Part shown: one piece after another, positions 32,858 through 42,338 of the stretch | Layout of the letters: every line of letters starts with the position of its first letter | Numbering within the stretch: the stretch's first letter is position 1 | Source: DAOPZJ01 sp964587625 | GTDB taxonomy: Bacteria > Bacillota > Clostridia > Oscillospirales > JAKOTC01 | Assembly (NCBI GenBank): GCA_964587625.1 | Contig: CAZPLU010000006.1 | Location: forward strand, 1 to 64,000 | Direction: 5' to 3' | Length of the DNA stretch: 64,000 bases | Made by a program: the position numbers and the translations under genes | Notes under the pieces: model-generated | Told to the model about the DNA's origin: nothing | What the model saw: only the letters and a program-made list of their open reading frames with translations | Databases searched by the model: none

Positions 32858-34024
32858 CTACCCCGCGCAGACCTCCTTGATCATTGTAACCGCTTTTTCT
32901 AACATTGTCATCGGGATATTCAACGCCGGCAACAGGCGCACCTTCTTTTTGGCCGTCAGCGGCAGCACCCCGCGCGCAATGCACTCGTTGACCACGGTTT
33001 TTGCGTCCTTTTCGGTGACCAGTCCCAAAATCAAGCCCATGCCGTCCACGCGGTCGATCCCCTTTGCGTCGGAGAACGCTTTTTTGATATAATCGCCTTT
33101 TTCACGCACCTCGGCCAGCAGCGCTTCGTCGATCCGGTTTAAAATATTGAGCGCGCCCGCGCAGCAGACCGGGTTTCCCCCGAAGGTCGAACCGTGGCTG
33201 CCGGGTGTGAAAACATCCTGCACTTTTTCGCCCAAAATCGCCGCCCCGATCGGCAGCCCGCCGCCGAGGCCTTTCGCGGTCGTGACGATGTCCGGTAAAA
33301 TGCCGTAATTCATATACCCGAACAACTGCCCCGTACGGCCGTTGCCGGTCTGCACCTCGTCAACGATCAATAAAATATCGTTTTTTTGCGCGAGTTCCGC
33401 CACGCCCCTGACATATTCCGGCGCAAGAACAACCACGCCGCCCTCGCCCTGGATGACCTCGAGCATGATCGCCGCGACCTTGTTTTCGGCGATCTTTTGC
33501 TCCATATCGGCCAAATCGTCCGGTTCCGCATGGATAAATCCCGGGGTCAGCGGCTGATAAAGCCCATGAAAGGCGTCCTGTCCGGTCGCGGCCAGCGTGG
33601 TCAGCGTCCGCCCGTGGAAGCTGTTTTTGAGCGTGACGATCGTATAACAATCCGCGCCCTTTTTTTCGGCGGCGTATTTGCGCACGGCTTTGATGGCGCA
33701 CTCGTTGGCCTCCGCGCCCGAATTGCCGAAAAACGCCTTCCGCATCCCGGTGCGTTCGCAGAGGGCCTTCGCCAATTCCACATACGGCGCGGCGTAATAC
33801 AGGTTAGAGGTGTGCTGGAACGCGTTGAGCTGCGCGGTCACGGCCTTAATCCAAGCGTCGTCGGAAAACCCGAACGAGTTGACCGCGATCCCGCCGCCCA
33901 TGTCGATATATTCCCTGCCGTTTTGGTCCCAAACTAGCGACCCCTTGCCCTTCACGATCTGAATGGGATACCGGTCGTAGGTATCTGCCAAATATTGATG
34001 ATCCAATGTAAAAATGTCACTCAT
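32858..34024 (-). CDS. argD: acetylornithine aminotransferase
   Basis: A 388-residue class III PLP aminotransferase that converts N-acetylglutamate semialdehyde to N-acetylornithine. Visible features are the FGNSGAEANECAIK phosphate-binding region, the aspartate in LLIVDEVQTGNGRTG, and the PLP lysine in TTAKGLGGGLPIGA. The length fits ArgD. AGAGGA lies upstream of the start. Substrate assignment rests on its place between argB and argF; the related succinyl enzymes cannot be excluded from sequence alone. Confidence 0.93.
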   Translation of the reverse strand: MSDIFTLDHQYLADTYDRYPIQIVKGKGSLVWDQNGREYIDMGGGIAVNSFGFSDDAWIKAVTAQLNAFQHTSNLYYAAPYVELAKALCERTGMRKAFFGNSGAEANECAIKAVRKYAAEKKGADCYTIVTLKNSFHGRTLTTLAATGQDAFHGLYQPLTPGFIHAEPDDLADMEQKIAENKVAAIMLEVIQGEGGVVVLAPEYVRGVAELAQKNDILLIVDEVQTGNGRTGQLFGYMNYGILPDIVTTAKGLGGGLPIGAAILGEKVQDVFTPGSHGSTFGGNPVCCAGALNILNRIDEALLAEVREKGDYIKKAFSDAKGIDRVDGMGLILGLVTEKDAKTVVNECIARGVLPLTAKKKVRLLPALNIPMTMLEKAVTMIKEVCAG

Positions 34025-34043
34025 AAAAAATTTTCCTCTCTTG

Positions 34044-34183
34044 CCTCCCTTGTCAAAGGGAGGTGTCAGCGCTCTGCAGAGCGCTGACGGAGGGATTCAA
34101 AATCAAAAGAACCCCCTGTATTCCGCGAATGAATCCCCCCTGCGCGGATTTTATCCGCGCTTTCCCCCCTTTAACAAGGGGGG
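34044..34183. mobile_element. MITE-like element with terminal inverted repeats, copy 1
   Basis: A 140-base element starting CCTCCCTTGTCAAAGGG and ending with its near inverse CCCTTTAACAAGGGGGG. Inside are a perfect palindrome at 34065-34088 (GTCAGCGCTCTG arm) and GCGCGGAT/ATCCGCGC. No ORF. A 99-base relative is at 39842-39940. I saw no clear target duplication. Confidence 0.55.
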
Positions 34184-34189
34184 TATACG

Positions 34190-35053
34190 TTAAAACTTCA
34201 CCTTGAACATCGTCCCGATGCCCTCGTCGGTGAGCGTCTCGATCAAAATCGCGTGCGGAATCCGCCCGTCGATGATGAAAACCTTTTTCACGCCCCACCG
34301 GATCGCGTCGACGCAGCACTCGACTTTCGGAATCATACCGCCGTTAATGGTGCCGTCTGCGACCAATTTTTCGGCATCGTCGAGCGTGATTTTGCGGATC
34401 AGCGTCGACGGGTCGTCTTTATTTTTCAAGATGCCGCTGGTGTCGGTCATCGAGATCAGCGCCTCGGCCTCGAGCGCGCCGGCGATTTTGGCGGCGGCGG
34501 TATCGGCGTTGATGTTGTAGACATTGCCGATTTTGTCACACCCGATGGTTGAAATCACCGGGATATACCCCTTTTCAAGCACGTCGAGAATCGGCTTGAC
34601 ATTGATGCTCGTGATCGTACCGACGAATCCGAGCCGCTCATCCTTCATCTCCGCCTCGATCATATGCCCGTCCATACCCGAGAGCCCGATCGCCTTGCCG
34701 TTTTTATTTTCGATCAGGTTGACGAGGTTTTTGTTGATTTTCCCCGCGAGTACCATCTGAACCACCTCGACGGTCTCTTTGTCGGTGACGCGCAGCCCGT
34801 CGACAAATTCGCTTTTTTTGCCCATTTTCGCAAGCAGCTCCGTGATCTCGGGGCCGCCGCCGTGCACCAGCACGACCTTGACGCCGATCAGCGACAGCAG
34901 CACGATGTCGCGCATCACCGAGTCCTTGAGTTCCTCGTTGACCATCGCGTTTCCGCCGTATTTGACCACGATGATCTTGTTGTTGTAATCCTGAATATAC
35001 GGCAGCGCGTGTACCAAAATGCTGGCCCTCTCCGCGTTTGAAATATCCATCAT
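34190..35053 (-). CDS. argB: acetylglutamate kinase
   Basis: A 287-residue kinase phosphorylating N-acetylglutamate. It has the amino-acid kinase motifs VVKYGGNAM, VLVHGGGPEI and INADTAAAKIAGAL. I use ATG 35053 (MMDISNAERA): an AGGTGAG site is about 10 bases upstream. A GTG at 35068 is in frame but overlaps that site. The gene follows argJ by 18 bases. In this ArgJ-containing cyclic pathway ArgB is often the arginine-inhibited step (family knowledge). Confidence 0.94.
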   Translation of the reverse strand: MMDISNAERASILVHALPYIQDYNNKIIVVKYGGNAMVNEELKDSVMRDIVLLSLIGVKVVLVHGGGPEITELLAKMGKKSEFVDGLRVTDKETVEVVQMVLAGKINKNLVNLIENKNGKAIGLSGMDGHMIEAEMKDERLGFVGTITSINVKPILDVLEKGYIPVISTIGCDKIGNVYNINADTAAAKIAGALEAEALISMTDTSGILKNKDDPSTLIRKITLDDAEKLVADGTINGGMIPKVECCVDAIRWGVKKVFIIDGRIPHAILIETLTDEGIGTMFKVKF

Positions 35054-35071
35054 ATCCACTTCTCTCACCTC

Positions 35072-36292
35072 TCAAGTCCGGTAGTCGCCGTTGATTTTGA
35101 CGTAATCGTAGGTCAGGTCGCAGCCCCACGCGGTCGCCGCGCCCTGCCCGTCGTGCAGATCGACTTCGATGGTAATTTCGTTTTCAAGCAAAATCTTTTT
35201 CGCCTCGTCCTCCGAAAACGCCGCGCCCGCGCCGTTCCGGCAGACCGTGACTTTTCCGGCTTTTGAGCAAAACGCCGCCTCGACTTTGCTCACGTCGAGG
35301 TCGGCCTTGCTGTACCCGAGCGCGCAAAGCACTCGGCCCCAGTTGGCGTCGGCTCCGAACATCGCCGCTTTGGTAAGCGACGAGCAGATCACCGCTTTGG
35401 CCGCGAGTTTCGCGTTTTTTTCATCTTTTGCGCCCTTGACCGAACACTCGAGCAGTTTTGTCGCGCCCTCGCCGTCGCCCGCGATTTTTTTGCACAGATA
35501 CACCGTCACGGTGTTCAGCGCTTTCATAAAAATCTCAAAATCCGCGCCCGCCTCGGCGATTTCGGAGTTTCCCGCCATGCCGTTGGCCAAAACCGTGACC
35601 ATGTCGTTGGTCGAGGTGTCGCCGTCGACGCTGACCATGTTGAACGTGCTCTGAATATCGGTCGAAAGCGCCTTTTGCAGCATCGCGCTTGAAATCGCGC
35701 AGTCGGTCGTAATAAATACGAGCATCGTCGCCATGTCGGGATGGATCATGCCCGAGCCCTTTGCGATGCCGCCGATTTTGCACTCCTTGCCGCCGACCGT
35801 GAAACTGACCGCGATCTGTTTCAACTTGGTGTCGGTGGTCATAATGCCCTCGGCGGCCTGCTCGCTGTTGTCGCCGAGCGATTGCACCAACGCCGGGATG
35901 CCGTTTTTGATCGGCTCGATCGGCAGCGGCTGCCCGATGACGCCGGTCGAAGCCACCACCACATCCGACGGGTTGATTTTCAACGCATCCGCGAGCAAAT
36001 CGCTCATTTTTTCGGCAATCTCAATACCGTCGGCATTACAGGTGTTGGCGTTGCCGCTGTTACAGATAATCGCCTGCGCTTTCCCGTCCGAAAGGTGGTT
36101 TTTGGTCACGATCAGCGGCGCGCCCTTGACCAGATTTGTGGTATAAACCGAGGCCGCGCTCGCTTGGACCTCGCTGTAAATCAGCGCCAAATCCCGCTTG
36201 CTCTTGTTTTTCCGAATCCCGCAATGTACGCCGCCCGCGGTAAAGCCCTTCGCGGCACAGACCCCGCCGTCGACGATCTTTATTTCATTCAT
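35072..36292 (-). CDS. argJ: bifunctional ornithine acetyltransferase / N-acetylglutamate synthase
   Basis: A 406-residue ArgJ that moves the acetyl group from acetylornithine to glutamate, closing the arginine cycle. It has the self-cleavage motif GSGMIHPDMATML, where the bond before Thr is cut to give alpha and beta chains, and the N-terminal GGVCAAKGFTAGGVHCG region. Absence of a separate argA or argE nearby fits the cyclic pathway. Its ATG overlaps the argC stop codon (ATGA), implying translational coupling. Confidence 0.94.
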   Translation of the reverse strand: MNEIKIVDGGVCAAKGFTAGGVHCGIRKNKSKRDLALIYSEVQASAASVYTTNLVKGAPLIVTKNHLSDGKAQAIICNSGNANTCNADGIEIAEKMSDLLADALKINPSDVVVASTGVIGQPLPIEPIKNGIPALVQSLGDNSEQAAEGIMTTDTKLKQIAVSFTVGGKECKIGGIAKGSGMIHPDMATMLVFITTDCAISSAMLQKALSTDIQSTFNMVSVDGDTSTNDMVTVLANGMAGNSEIAEAGADFEIFMKALNTVTVYLCKKIAGDGEGATKLLECSVKGAKDEKNAKLAAKAVICSSLTKAAMFGADANWGRVLCALGYSKADLDVSKVEAAFCSKAGKVTVCRNGAGAAFSEDEAKKILLENEITIEVDLHDGQGAATAWGCDLTYDYVKINGDYRT

Positions 36293-37227
36293 AACTCTAA
36301 CCCTTCCGTCTCATCAATTCCGAGTAGAATATTCAAACATTGAATCGCCGCGCCCGATGCGCCTTTGCCGAGATTGTCATAGCGCGCGGCCAAAAAAATC
36401 CGCTCGCCGTTCCCGAACGCCGAAATTTCCATGCCGTCCTTGTCCGAGAGCCCCGCCGCCGATAAAAATCCGTCCTCATTGTTTTCCGTGTATCGCACCA
36501 CCGGCCCGGAATAGGTTTCGGCAAACAACGTCTTGACCGTCCCGGCCGTCGCGCCTTTTTGCAAATCGGCGGCGAACAACGGCACCGTGACCAGCATCCC
36601 GCTGTAAAAATCGGAGACGATCGGGCAAAACACCGGGGCATTTGAAAGTCCCGCAACGGTTGTCATCTCCGGCAAATGCTTGTGGTTTTGCGATAACCCG
36701 TATGCGCGCGGCGCGCGCAACAGAGCATCGTTTTCGGTTTGGCTTTCGTACTGCGCGATCATCTTTTTGCCACCGCCGCTGTATCCGGTCAGCGAATGGC
36801 AGTAAAGCCGCGCGTCCTTTGATAAAATCCCCGCATCGACCAGCGGCTTGGCCAGCGCCAAAAACCCGCTCGCGTGGCAGCCCGGGACCGCAACCCGCTT
36901 GGCCGTTTTCAATTCGTTTTTCAACGCTTCCGACAGCTCGGGGAACCCGTAGGTCCACCCGGCTGCGGTGCGGTGCGCGGTCGAGGTATCGAGAATAACC
37001 GTGTCGGGGTTTTCGATCATACCGACCGCTTCAATCGCCGCGTCGTCGGGCAGGCATAAAAAGGCCGCGTCGGCGTTGTTTAAGGCCTTTTTCCGGCTCG
37101 CCGCGTCCTTACGCTCGGTCTCCGACAATATAATCAACTCGAAATCGGCTCTCTGCGAAAGCCGCTCCATAATTTTCAGCCCGGTCGTCCCGGCGCTCCC
37201 GTCGATAAAAATTTTCGTGCTTTTCAT
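36289..37227 (-). CDS. argC: N-acetyl-gamma-glutamyl-phosphate reductase, short form
   Basis: A 312-residue reductase of the short (type 2) ArgC group. The NAD(P)-binding start IFIDGSAGTTGLKI and the catalytic Cys in VPGCHASGFLAL are visible, with SLTGYSGGGKKM after it. It converts N-acetylglutamyl phosphate to the semialdehyde. It is the first gene of the operon, behind GAGGCG and about 50 bases downstream of the promoter. Confidence 0.94.
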   Translation of the reverse strand: MKSTKIFIDGSAGTTGLKIMERLSQRADFELIILSETERKDAASRKKALNNADAAFLCLPDDAAIEAVGMIENPDTVILDTSTAHRTAAGWTYGFPELSEALKNELKTAKRVAVPGCHASGFLALAKPLVDAGILSKDARLYCHSLTGYSGGGKKMIAQYESQTENDALLRAPRAYGLSQNHKHLPEMTTVAGLSNAPVFCPIVSDFYSGMLVTVPLFAADLQKGATAGTVKTLFAETYSGPVVRYTENNEDGFLSAAGLSDKDGMEISAFGNGERIFLAARYDNLGKGASGAAIQCLNILLGIDETEGLEL

Positions 37228-37277
37228 TGTTGCGCCTCGCCGTCTGTCGTCAGCCGGTTTTTGATAACCGGTTATAT

Positions 37278-37311
37278 TGTATAATTATACACCCATATAT
37301 GTATATGTCAA
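37278..37311 (-). promoter_or_regulatory. arg operon promoter with ArgR-box-like operator
   Basis: Minus strand TTGACA (37306-37311), 16 bases, TATAAT (37284-37289). The perfect palindrome TGTATAATTATACA (37278-37291) covers the -10 box and matches 12 of 14 positions of the ARG-box core TGAATWWWWATTCA. Repression by ArgR with arginine is inferred. Confidence 0.65.
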
Positions 37312-37360
37312 GTGTTTATGCAATATTATTTTAAATACTTGTATAATTTATAATTTACAC

Positions 37361-37390
37361 AAAAAGTACGGGCGGATATGATCCGCCCGT
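37361..37390 (-). terminator. terminator downstream of malQ
   Basis: ACGGGCGGAT/ATCCGCCCGT stem with a three-base loop, followed by ACTTTTT on the minus strand. A second, partly similar ATCCG palindrome lies at about 37452-37482, closer to the gene end. Confidence 0.7.
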
Positions 37391-37521
37391 TAAAATTGCA
37401 AAACATCTTGTAAAGGACAAAATGATATATCAAACATTCCCAATCCGAAAAACAGGTCGTTAGCGGACGGATCATATCCGCCCCTGCATTTCGAAATTTT
37501 CACCTTTCATATTGCATTTCT

Positions 37522-39000
37522 TTATAAATCATCATTTAACGTCAGCCGCCCATACAGGTCATTCCACTCCCGATATTTCGCGGGCGATAACCCCAATACC
37601 TGATCGCGGGTGAAGCGGCATTCCCAGTTCTCGCCGCCCTCGACGCCCGGCACGTTGACGCGGGTGTCGGCTCCGTAATGCAATAAATCCTGAATCGGGA
37701 AAATCACAACTCCGGCACAGGATTGGCACATCTGGCGCAAAATGTCGTCGTAGTGATTGTCCCAATCGTCTTTCGGGAATCCGAAATAACCCGTGATGCG
37801 GTCTCTCGTCTGCGGCTCCTGCTCCCATAAAAACCCGAGCAGCGTGTTGTTGTCGTGCGTGCCGGTGTAGGCGACGCAGTTTTGGATATAGTTGTGCGGC
37901 AGGTGCGGCGATTGCTTGTCGCCCAAAAAGGCGAATTGCAGCACCCGCATGCCCGGGAAGCCCGACGCTTCGAGCAACGCTTCCACGTCCTCGGTCAATT
38001 CGCCCAAATCCTCAGCGATCAACAGACAATTTCCCGCCGCCTGTTCCATTTTTCGAACGAATTCCAGCCCCGGCCCTTTTTTCCACTCGCCCTCGCGGGC
38101 GGTCCCGGCTTCGGCGGGGATGTTCCAATACGACGCAAAGCCCCGGAAATGGTCGAACCGCAGCCCGTCGAACAGCTCCGCCGAATGGATGATGCGTTCG
38201 CTCCACCAGGCAAAGCCGTCTTCTTTCATACTGTCCCAGTCATAGATCGGGTTTTTCCAAAGCTGCCCATCCTCGGCAAAATAATCCGGCGGAACCCCCG
38301 CGACGCATGCCGGTGTGCCGTCTTTTTTCAATAAAAATTGCTTTTGATTCGCCCAGACGTCGCAGCTGTCGTAATCGACATAGATCGGTAGGTCGCCCAA
38401 AATTTTCACACCGCGTTTGTTGGCATAGGCCTTCAGGTCGGCCCACTGCATAAAAAATTCGCTCTGGGCAAACCGCCAAAATTTCAGGTCGTTCTCGCGC
38501 GGTTTGCTCACCGTCCACTTGTTCCAGACCGGATAACTGCCGTCGGCAAGGCTGTTCGCGTCGCGCAGCGCCATAAATTCGGCGACCTTGGCCACCTGCG
38601 GGTTCGCTTTTAAAAACGCATCGCGCGCTTTTTCGTCCTGCGGTAAAATACGCGAAGCCGCCAACCGCAAAAGTGAAAGTCGTTCTTTTTCAAGCCGTTC
38701 ATATTCGCAGCGCCACGGGCTGTTTTGCCGCGCAAATTCGACCTCCTCCGAAGTCAGAAGCCCTTTCAGGCACAGGATATCCAAACTGATAAAGAAAGGA
38801 TTTCCACCGAACGCCGCCGGGGACTTATAGGGCGAAAAAAAGCGGTCGGTCATGCAAAACGGCAGCACCTGCCACCACGAAAATCCGCCGGCCTGTAAAA
38901 AGTCGACGAATTCCCGGGCCGCCGGCCCGAAATCCCCGCAGCCGTATTCGCCCCACAGGGAAAACACCGGCAAAAGGACACCGCTGCTGCGTTCCAACAT
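37522..39000 (-). CDS. malQ: 4-alpha-glucanotransferase (amylomaltase)
   Basis: A 492-residue glycoside hydrolase family 77 enzyme, which transfers alpha-1,4-glucan chains between maltodextrins or glycogen fragments. The substrate-shaping region LGDLPIYVDYDSCDVWANQ, the nucleophile in GLRFDHFRGF, the acid/base in LIAEDLGEL and the transition-state Asp in YTGTHDNNTLLGF are visible. The length is typical. GAGAGG precedes the start. It stands alone or with deoC and the heparinase-like gene, all on the minus strand. Confidence 0.93.
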   Translation of the reverse strand: MLERSSGVLLPVFSLWGEYGCGDFGPAAREFVDFLQAGGFSWWQVLPFCMTDRFFSPYKSPAAFGGNPFFISLDILCLKGLLTSEEVEFARQNSPWRCEYERLEKERLSLLRLAASRILPQDEKARDAFLKANPQVAKVAEFMALRDANSLADGSYPVWNKWTVSKPRENDLKFWRFAQSEFFMQWADLKAYANKRGVKILGDLPIYVDYDSCDVWANQKQFLLKKDGTPACVAGVPPDYFAEDGQLWKNPIYDWDSMKEDGFAWWSERIIHSAELFDGLRFDHFRGFASYWNIPAEAGTAREGEWKKGPGLEFVRKMEQAAGNCLLIAEDLGELTEDVEALLEASGFPGMRVLQFAFLGDKQSPHLPHNYIQNCVAYTGTHDNNTLLGFLWEQEPQTRDRITGYFGFPKDDWDNHYDDILRQMCQSCAGVVIFPIQDLLHYGADTRVNVPGVEGGENWECRFTRDQVLGLSPAKYREWNDLYGRLTLNDDL

Positions 39001-39174
39001 GACAAACCTCTCCTTCTTTTGCGTCTTTGCGAGGAAAAGGGCGGGGCGCGCTTTGACGAAGCGATCCGGGGGTTCAGCGTCCGGCTTACCATCCGGTTGA
39101 ATGATTCCCGTTTTTTATCGCATGGATTGCCGCGGGGCTGAAGCCCCCCGCGATGACAGGGTTAAATCCCGTAC

Positions 39175-39822
39175 TCAAATTCCCTCGACAATCGCAATGC
39201 CCGCCGAAGCGCCGATCCGGTCGGCTCCGGCCTCGATCAGCGCAACCGCATCGGCCTTGGTGCGGATGCCGCCCGACGCCTTGATTTTTACATTGCCCGT
39301 GAGATTTTGTTTGATCAGTTTCACGTCCTCAACCGTGGCAGCACCTTGAGTCATGCCGGTGCAGGTTTTAACGAAAGTCGCGCCCGCCTCGCAGCAGAGT
39401 TTAGTCGCGCGGACTTTTTGCTCGTCGTTGAGCAGGCCGGTCTCGATGATGACCTTGACGACCCTGCCGCCTGCGCAACCGACGATGGCCTTGATTTCGT
39501 TTCGGACATAGTCGTTATTGCCGTCAATCAGTGCCGCCGAATTGATAACCATATCCAGCTCATCGGCGCCGTCCTCAATGGCCTTTTTCGCTTCGGCGGC
39601 CTTGATGTCGGTGGTGTTCGCGCCGAGCGGAAAGCCGATCACGGTGCAGACGGCGACGCCGCTGCCGGAAAGCAGCCGTCTGCACAGCGGGACATAGCAG
39701 GGATTGACGCAGACCGAGGCGAAGCGGTATTGTTTGGCTTCGGCGCAGAGTTTTTCGATGGCCGCCCGCGTCGCGGTCGGCTTGAGATTGGTGTGGTCGA
39801 TGTAGGTGTTCAGCGGACGCAT
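39175..39822 (-). CDS. deoC: deoxyribose-phosphate aldolase
   Basis: A 215-residue DeoC, splitting 2-deoxyribose 5-phosphate into glyceraldehyde 3-phosphate and acetaldehyde. It has the Schiff-base lysine in ATFVKTCTGM (about residue 150), the second conserved lysine in VKIKASGGIRT, and the ELDMVIN strand. The start at 39822 has AAAGGAGC upstream; an upstream in-frame ATG lies inside the adjacent inverted-repeat element and is not credible. Confidence 0.93.
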   Translation of the reverse strand: MRPLNTYIDHTNLKPTATRAAIEKLCAEAKQYRFASVCVNPCYVPLCRRLLSGSGVAVCTVIGFPLGANTTDIKAAEAKKAIEDGADELDMVINSAALIDGNNDYVRNEIKAIVGCAGGRVVKVIIETGLLNDEQKVRATKLCCEAGATFVKTCTGMTQGAATVEDVKLIKQNLTGNVKIKASGGIRTKADAVALIEAGADRIGASAGIAIVEGI

Positions 39823-39841
39823 TTTTAAGCTCCTTTCATAG

Positions 39842-39940
39842 CCACCCTTGTCAAAGGGGGAAGCGTTTATCAGCAAACACAGGGGGGATTCTTCTTGAGA
39901 TTTTCGAGCACGAATCCCTCCGTCCCTTTGACAAGGGAGG
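39842..39940. mobile_element. MITE-like element, copy 2 (shorter)
   Basis: Ends CCACCCTTGTCAAAGGGGG and CCCTTTGACAAGGGAGG, matching the ends of the element at 34044-34183; the interior is shorter. It fills the gap between deoC and the heparinase-like gene. Confidence 0.5.
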
Positions 39941-39946
39941 TAAATA

Positions 39947-42163
39947 TTATACTTTCCCCTCGTGCCTCAGATAATTGAACGCGCCGATGTTTTGGGTCAG
40001 GTCGTTGTTCGAAAATCCCGTTTTCGGCGACTCGAACAGCGTCTTGCCCTTGTAATCGAACCGCGACAGCATCAGCGCGCTGTATTCGTTCCCCGCGATC
40101 ACCGTCAACAGCGCGTCGGTCGTGAAATCGGTGTAACCGATCTTACCCGCTTCGAAGCTGTAGGTCGGGCGGTGCCTGTGGTCGTTGTAGCCGTATTTTT
40201 CATCCAGCTTCATGCCGACGGTGTATTTTTTGCCGCCGACCGCGACCTTGAATTCCACCGCGTTGCCGTTCACCAGTTTGCAAGAGGCCGACTTGATGAT
40301 CTTGTCGTTGCGTTTTTCGTCCTCCGCGCCGTCCTCGGGCAGCAGCAGCGTCACGAAATGCAGATATTCGCCCTCGCCGAGGTATTCGCTGTAATACTGC
40401 GTCAGCGCAAATTGATCGTCGTTATAATTGCGGCGCAGCTTTTCCAAAGAGACCTTTAGGTCCTTGCGCGCGAACGCCAGCCGCAGCTTCAGGTTTTCGG
40501 TACCCTTGGGCCCCTCGGAGTCCTTGAAGGTCTGTCTGATCGTCCAGTCGCTCTCACCGCATTTCAAGATCTCGCCGCCGAACCACATCTGCCCGAGCGT
40601 GTATTCGTAGGTCTGCTTGGCCCTGACCGAGTCGATGACCGCGAAGCCGCCCGTCGGGAAGCGGATGATCGTGCGGTCGTAGACCGTGCGGTGATGCGGG
40701 TCGTCCACGCGGGTGCGCCCGATCTCGAGCCCCAGCATCTCCTGATAAAAGACCTTTTCGGTCACGACCTTCAAATATGCGCCGAGGTCCTCGGCATATT
40801 CCAAAAAGCCCTTCTCACGGAACATGCGCCCGTTGCGCATGACGATTTTGTTGTGATAAAAATCCGCGCGGAACGCGCCGTGGTCGACGATCGCGTCGCG
40901 GTAGCCGCCGTCGCACAGCAGCGGCTTGTCACGGTAAAAATAGCTCGTAATCGCGTTTTCGTCGGCATGCCCATGGTGGACTTTTTCGGCGGGCGCGGGG
41001 ATGGTGCAAAACATATTTTGCCGCGCCAGCAGCGCGTAATTGCCCTCGTCACGGTAATTGAGCATCAGATATTCTCTGTTTTCGTCGTTCTCTTTACCGC
41101 GCCAGACCAGCTTTTTACCCACGAGATCGTCTATGACCTCGCCCGACAGATATTCCGGCTTAACCGGTTTGACCTTGGCGTCCGCCATGTCGGCGGCAAG
41201 CGCATAAGAGCGCGCCATCCACCCGCCGATTAAGCCCTTTCCGAAATACTTTCTGCCCCAGTCGAGCAGCTTCATCACGGAATATTTTACGCAGCCGTCA
41301 TTGAAATTTGCCGCCGCCCACTCCAAGAAGCCGATGGAAAGCGCCGGGCAACCCCAGTCGCGGAGGCGGGCGTCGCCGTAGTCGGGAATGCTGCCCTCGG
41401 GCGTTTGGGTATGCACGAAATAGGTGGCGTAATAATGAAAAATCGTATCGGTGCGGAAGTTTCGGATGTTGTTTTCGTTCAGATATTCGGCCATGCAAAT
41501 GTACCACACGCCGTTATAAAGCGTCGTGTCCTCCATCGTCCAGCGGCCGATCGAGTCCTCGGCGCAAAACCGCGCCAGATCGCCCGCTTCCTTGGCCAGG
41601 TAACTGTCCGGGTACAGCCGCGCGAACCGCGACAGCGTGATCACGCGCAGCACGCAGCGGTTGAACGGACCCCATTCGGGCAGGCGCATCGCAAACCGCG
41701 CGGTCGACTCCCAAACCGGCTGCATTCGCAGGTAAAGCGCATCGTCCAGCAGTCCCGCTTTGCGCAAAATCAGACATCCCTTTGAAAACGGGCCGCCCGC
41801 GAACGCCCCCTCGATGAATTGGAGCGCGTCCAAATCGTCGACCGAGAGCTTGAATTTGCCCGTGACATATTCATAGATATCCGCAATCCGCCCGACCAGC
41901 GCAAGCGCGATCTCGGCATATTCGGTTTTTTTAGTGTGCTTATAGACCTCGGCCGCCGATTGAATCGCATAACCGTATTGCACTTTTCCGAACACCTGCG
42001 TCAGCGTCGTGGTCGCGCTGTTGCCCGAAGCGTCGGTGTTAATGCCCTCGACGACCGACAGATGGTCGAAGTCCTTCTGTTCGGCCCAAAACGTGTCGAC
42101 GAACTTTTTCATCAGATCGACATAGGTTTTTGCGGTGGTGATGTTCATTCCCTCGAATTTCAT
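39947..42163 (-). CDS. heparinase II/III-family protein
   Basis: A 738-residue protein without signal peptide. The N-terminal ~370 residues form an alpha-helical toroid-like region, and the C-terminal part is beta-rich. The motif HHGHADENAITSYFYRDKPLLCDGGY (about residue 396) is the heparinase II/III signature with the histidine-aspartate cluster and the following D-G-GY. Family members are polysaccharide lyases acting on uronic-acid-containing glycans, often on oligosaccharides when cytoplasmic. The substrate cannot be told from sequence. The start has AAGGAAGG about 12 bases upstream. An extended -10 promoter lies at 42310-42338. Confidence 0.8.
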   Translation of the reverse strand: MKFEGMNITTAKTYVDLMKKFVDTFWAEQKDFDHLSVVEGINTDASGNSATTTLTQVFGKVQYGYAIQSAAEVYKHTKKTEYAEIALALVGRIADIYEYVTGKFKLSVDDLDALQFIEGAFAGGPFSKGCLILRKAGLLDDALYLRMQPVWESTARFAMRLPEWGPFNRCVLRVITLSRFARLYPDSYLAKEAGDLARFCAEDSIGRWTMEDTTLYNGVWYICMAEYLNENNIRNFRTDTIFHYYATYFVHTQTPEGSIPDYGDARLRDWGCPALSIGFLEWAAANFNDGCVKYSVMKLLDWGRKYFGKGLIGGWMARSYALAADMADAKVKPVKPEYLSGEVIDDLVGKKLVWRGKENDENREYLMLNYRDEGNYALLARQNMFCTIPAPAEKVHHGHADENAITSYFYRDKPLLCDGGYRDAIVDHGAFRADFYHNKIVMRNGRMFREKGFLEYAEDLGAYLKVVTEKVFYQEMLGLEIGRTRVDDPHHRTVYDRTIIRFPTGGFAVIDSVRAKQTYEYTLGQMWFGGEILKCGESDWTIRQTFKDSEGPKGTENLKLRLAFARKDLKVSLEKLRRNYNDDQFALTQYYSEYLGEGEYLHFVTLLLPEDGAEDEKRNDKIIKSASCKLVNGNAVEFKVAVGGKKYTVGMKLDEKYGYNDHRHRPTYSFEAGKIGYTDFTTDALLTVIAGNEYSALMLSRFDYKGKTLFESPKTGFSNNDLTQNIGAFNYLRHEGKV

Positions 42164-42309
42164 GAAAACGGTCTTCCTTCCTTATCGGGGCGGGATTTGA
42201 GCATTGACAGGCAACCCATTAAAACCCAAAACCCCTCATTTGAAACGGTATTTTTCAAATTCCCCTCCATCGTTGATGGTGATTTAGGCGCTTGTTTTTC
42301 GCCGGAATC

Positions 42310-42338
42310 ATTATACCATACCCCGCCGGGATGCACAA
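42310..42338 (-). promoter_or_regulatory. extended -10 promoter of the heparinase-like gene
   Basis: Minus strand TTGTGC, 17 bases, TATAAT with TGG before it. The rest of the 480-base gap to 42645 shows no gene I can support. Confidence 0.5.

Noticed and set aside
32642..32902. ORFs across the palindromic repeats beside argD
   Set aside because: They translate the two repeat copies (shared YVPRS/MCRDPS-like phrases) and are not genes.
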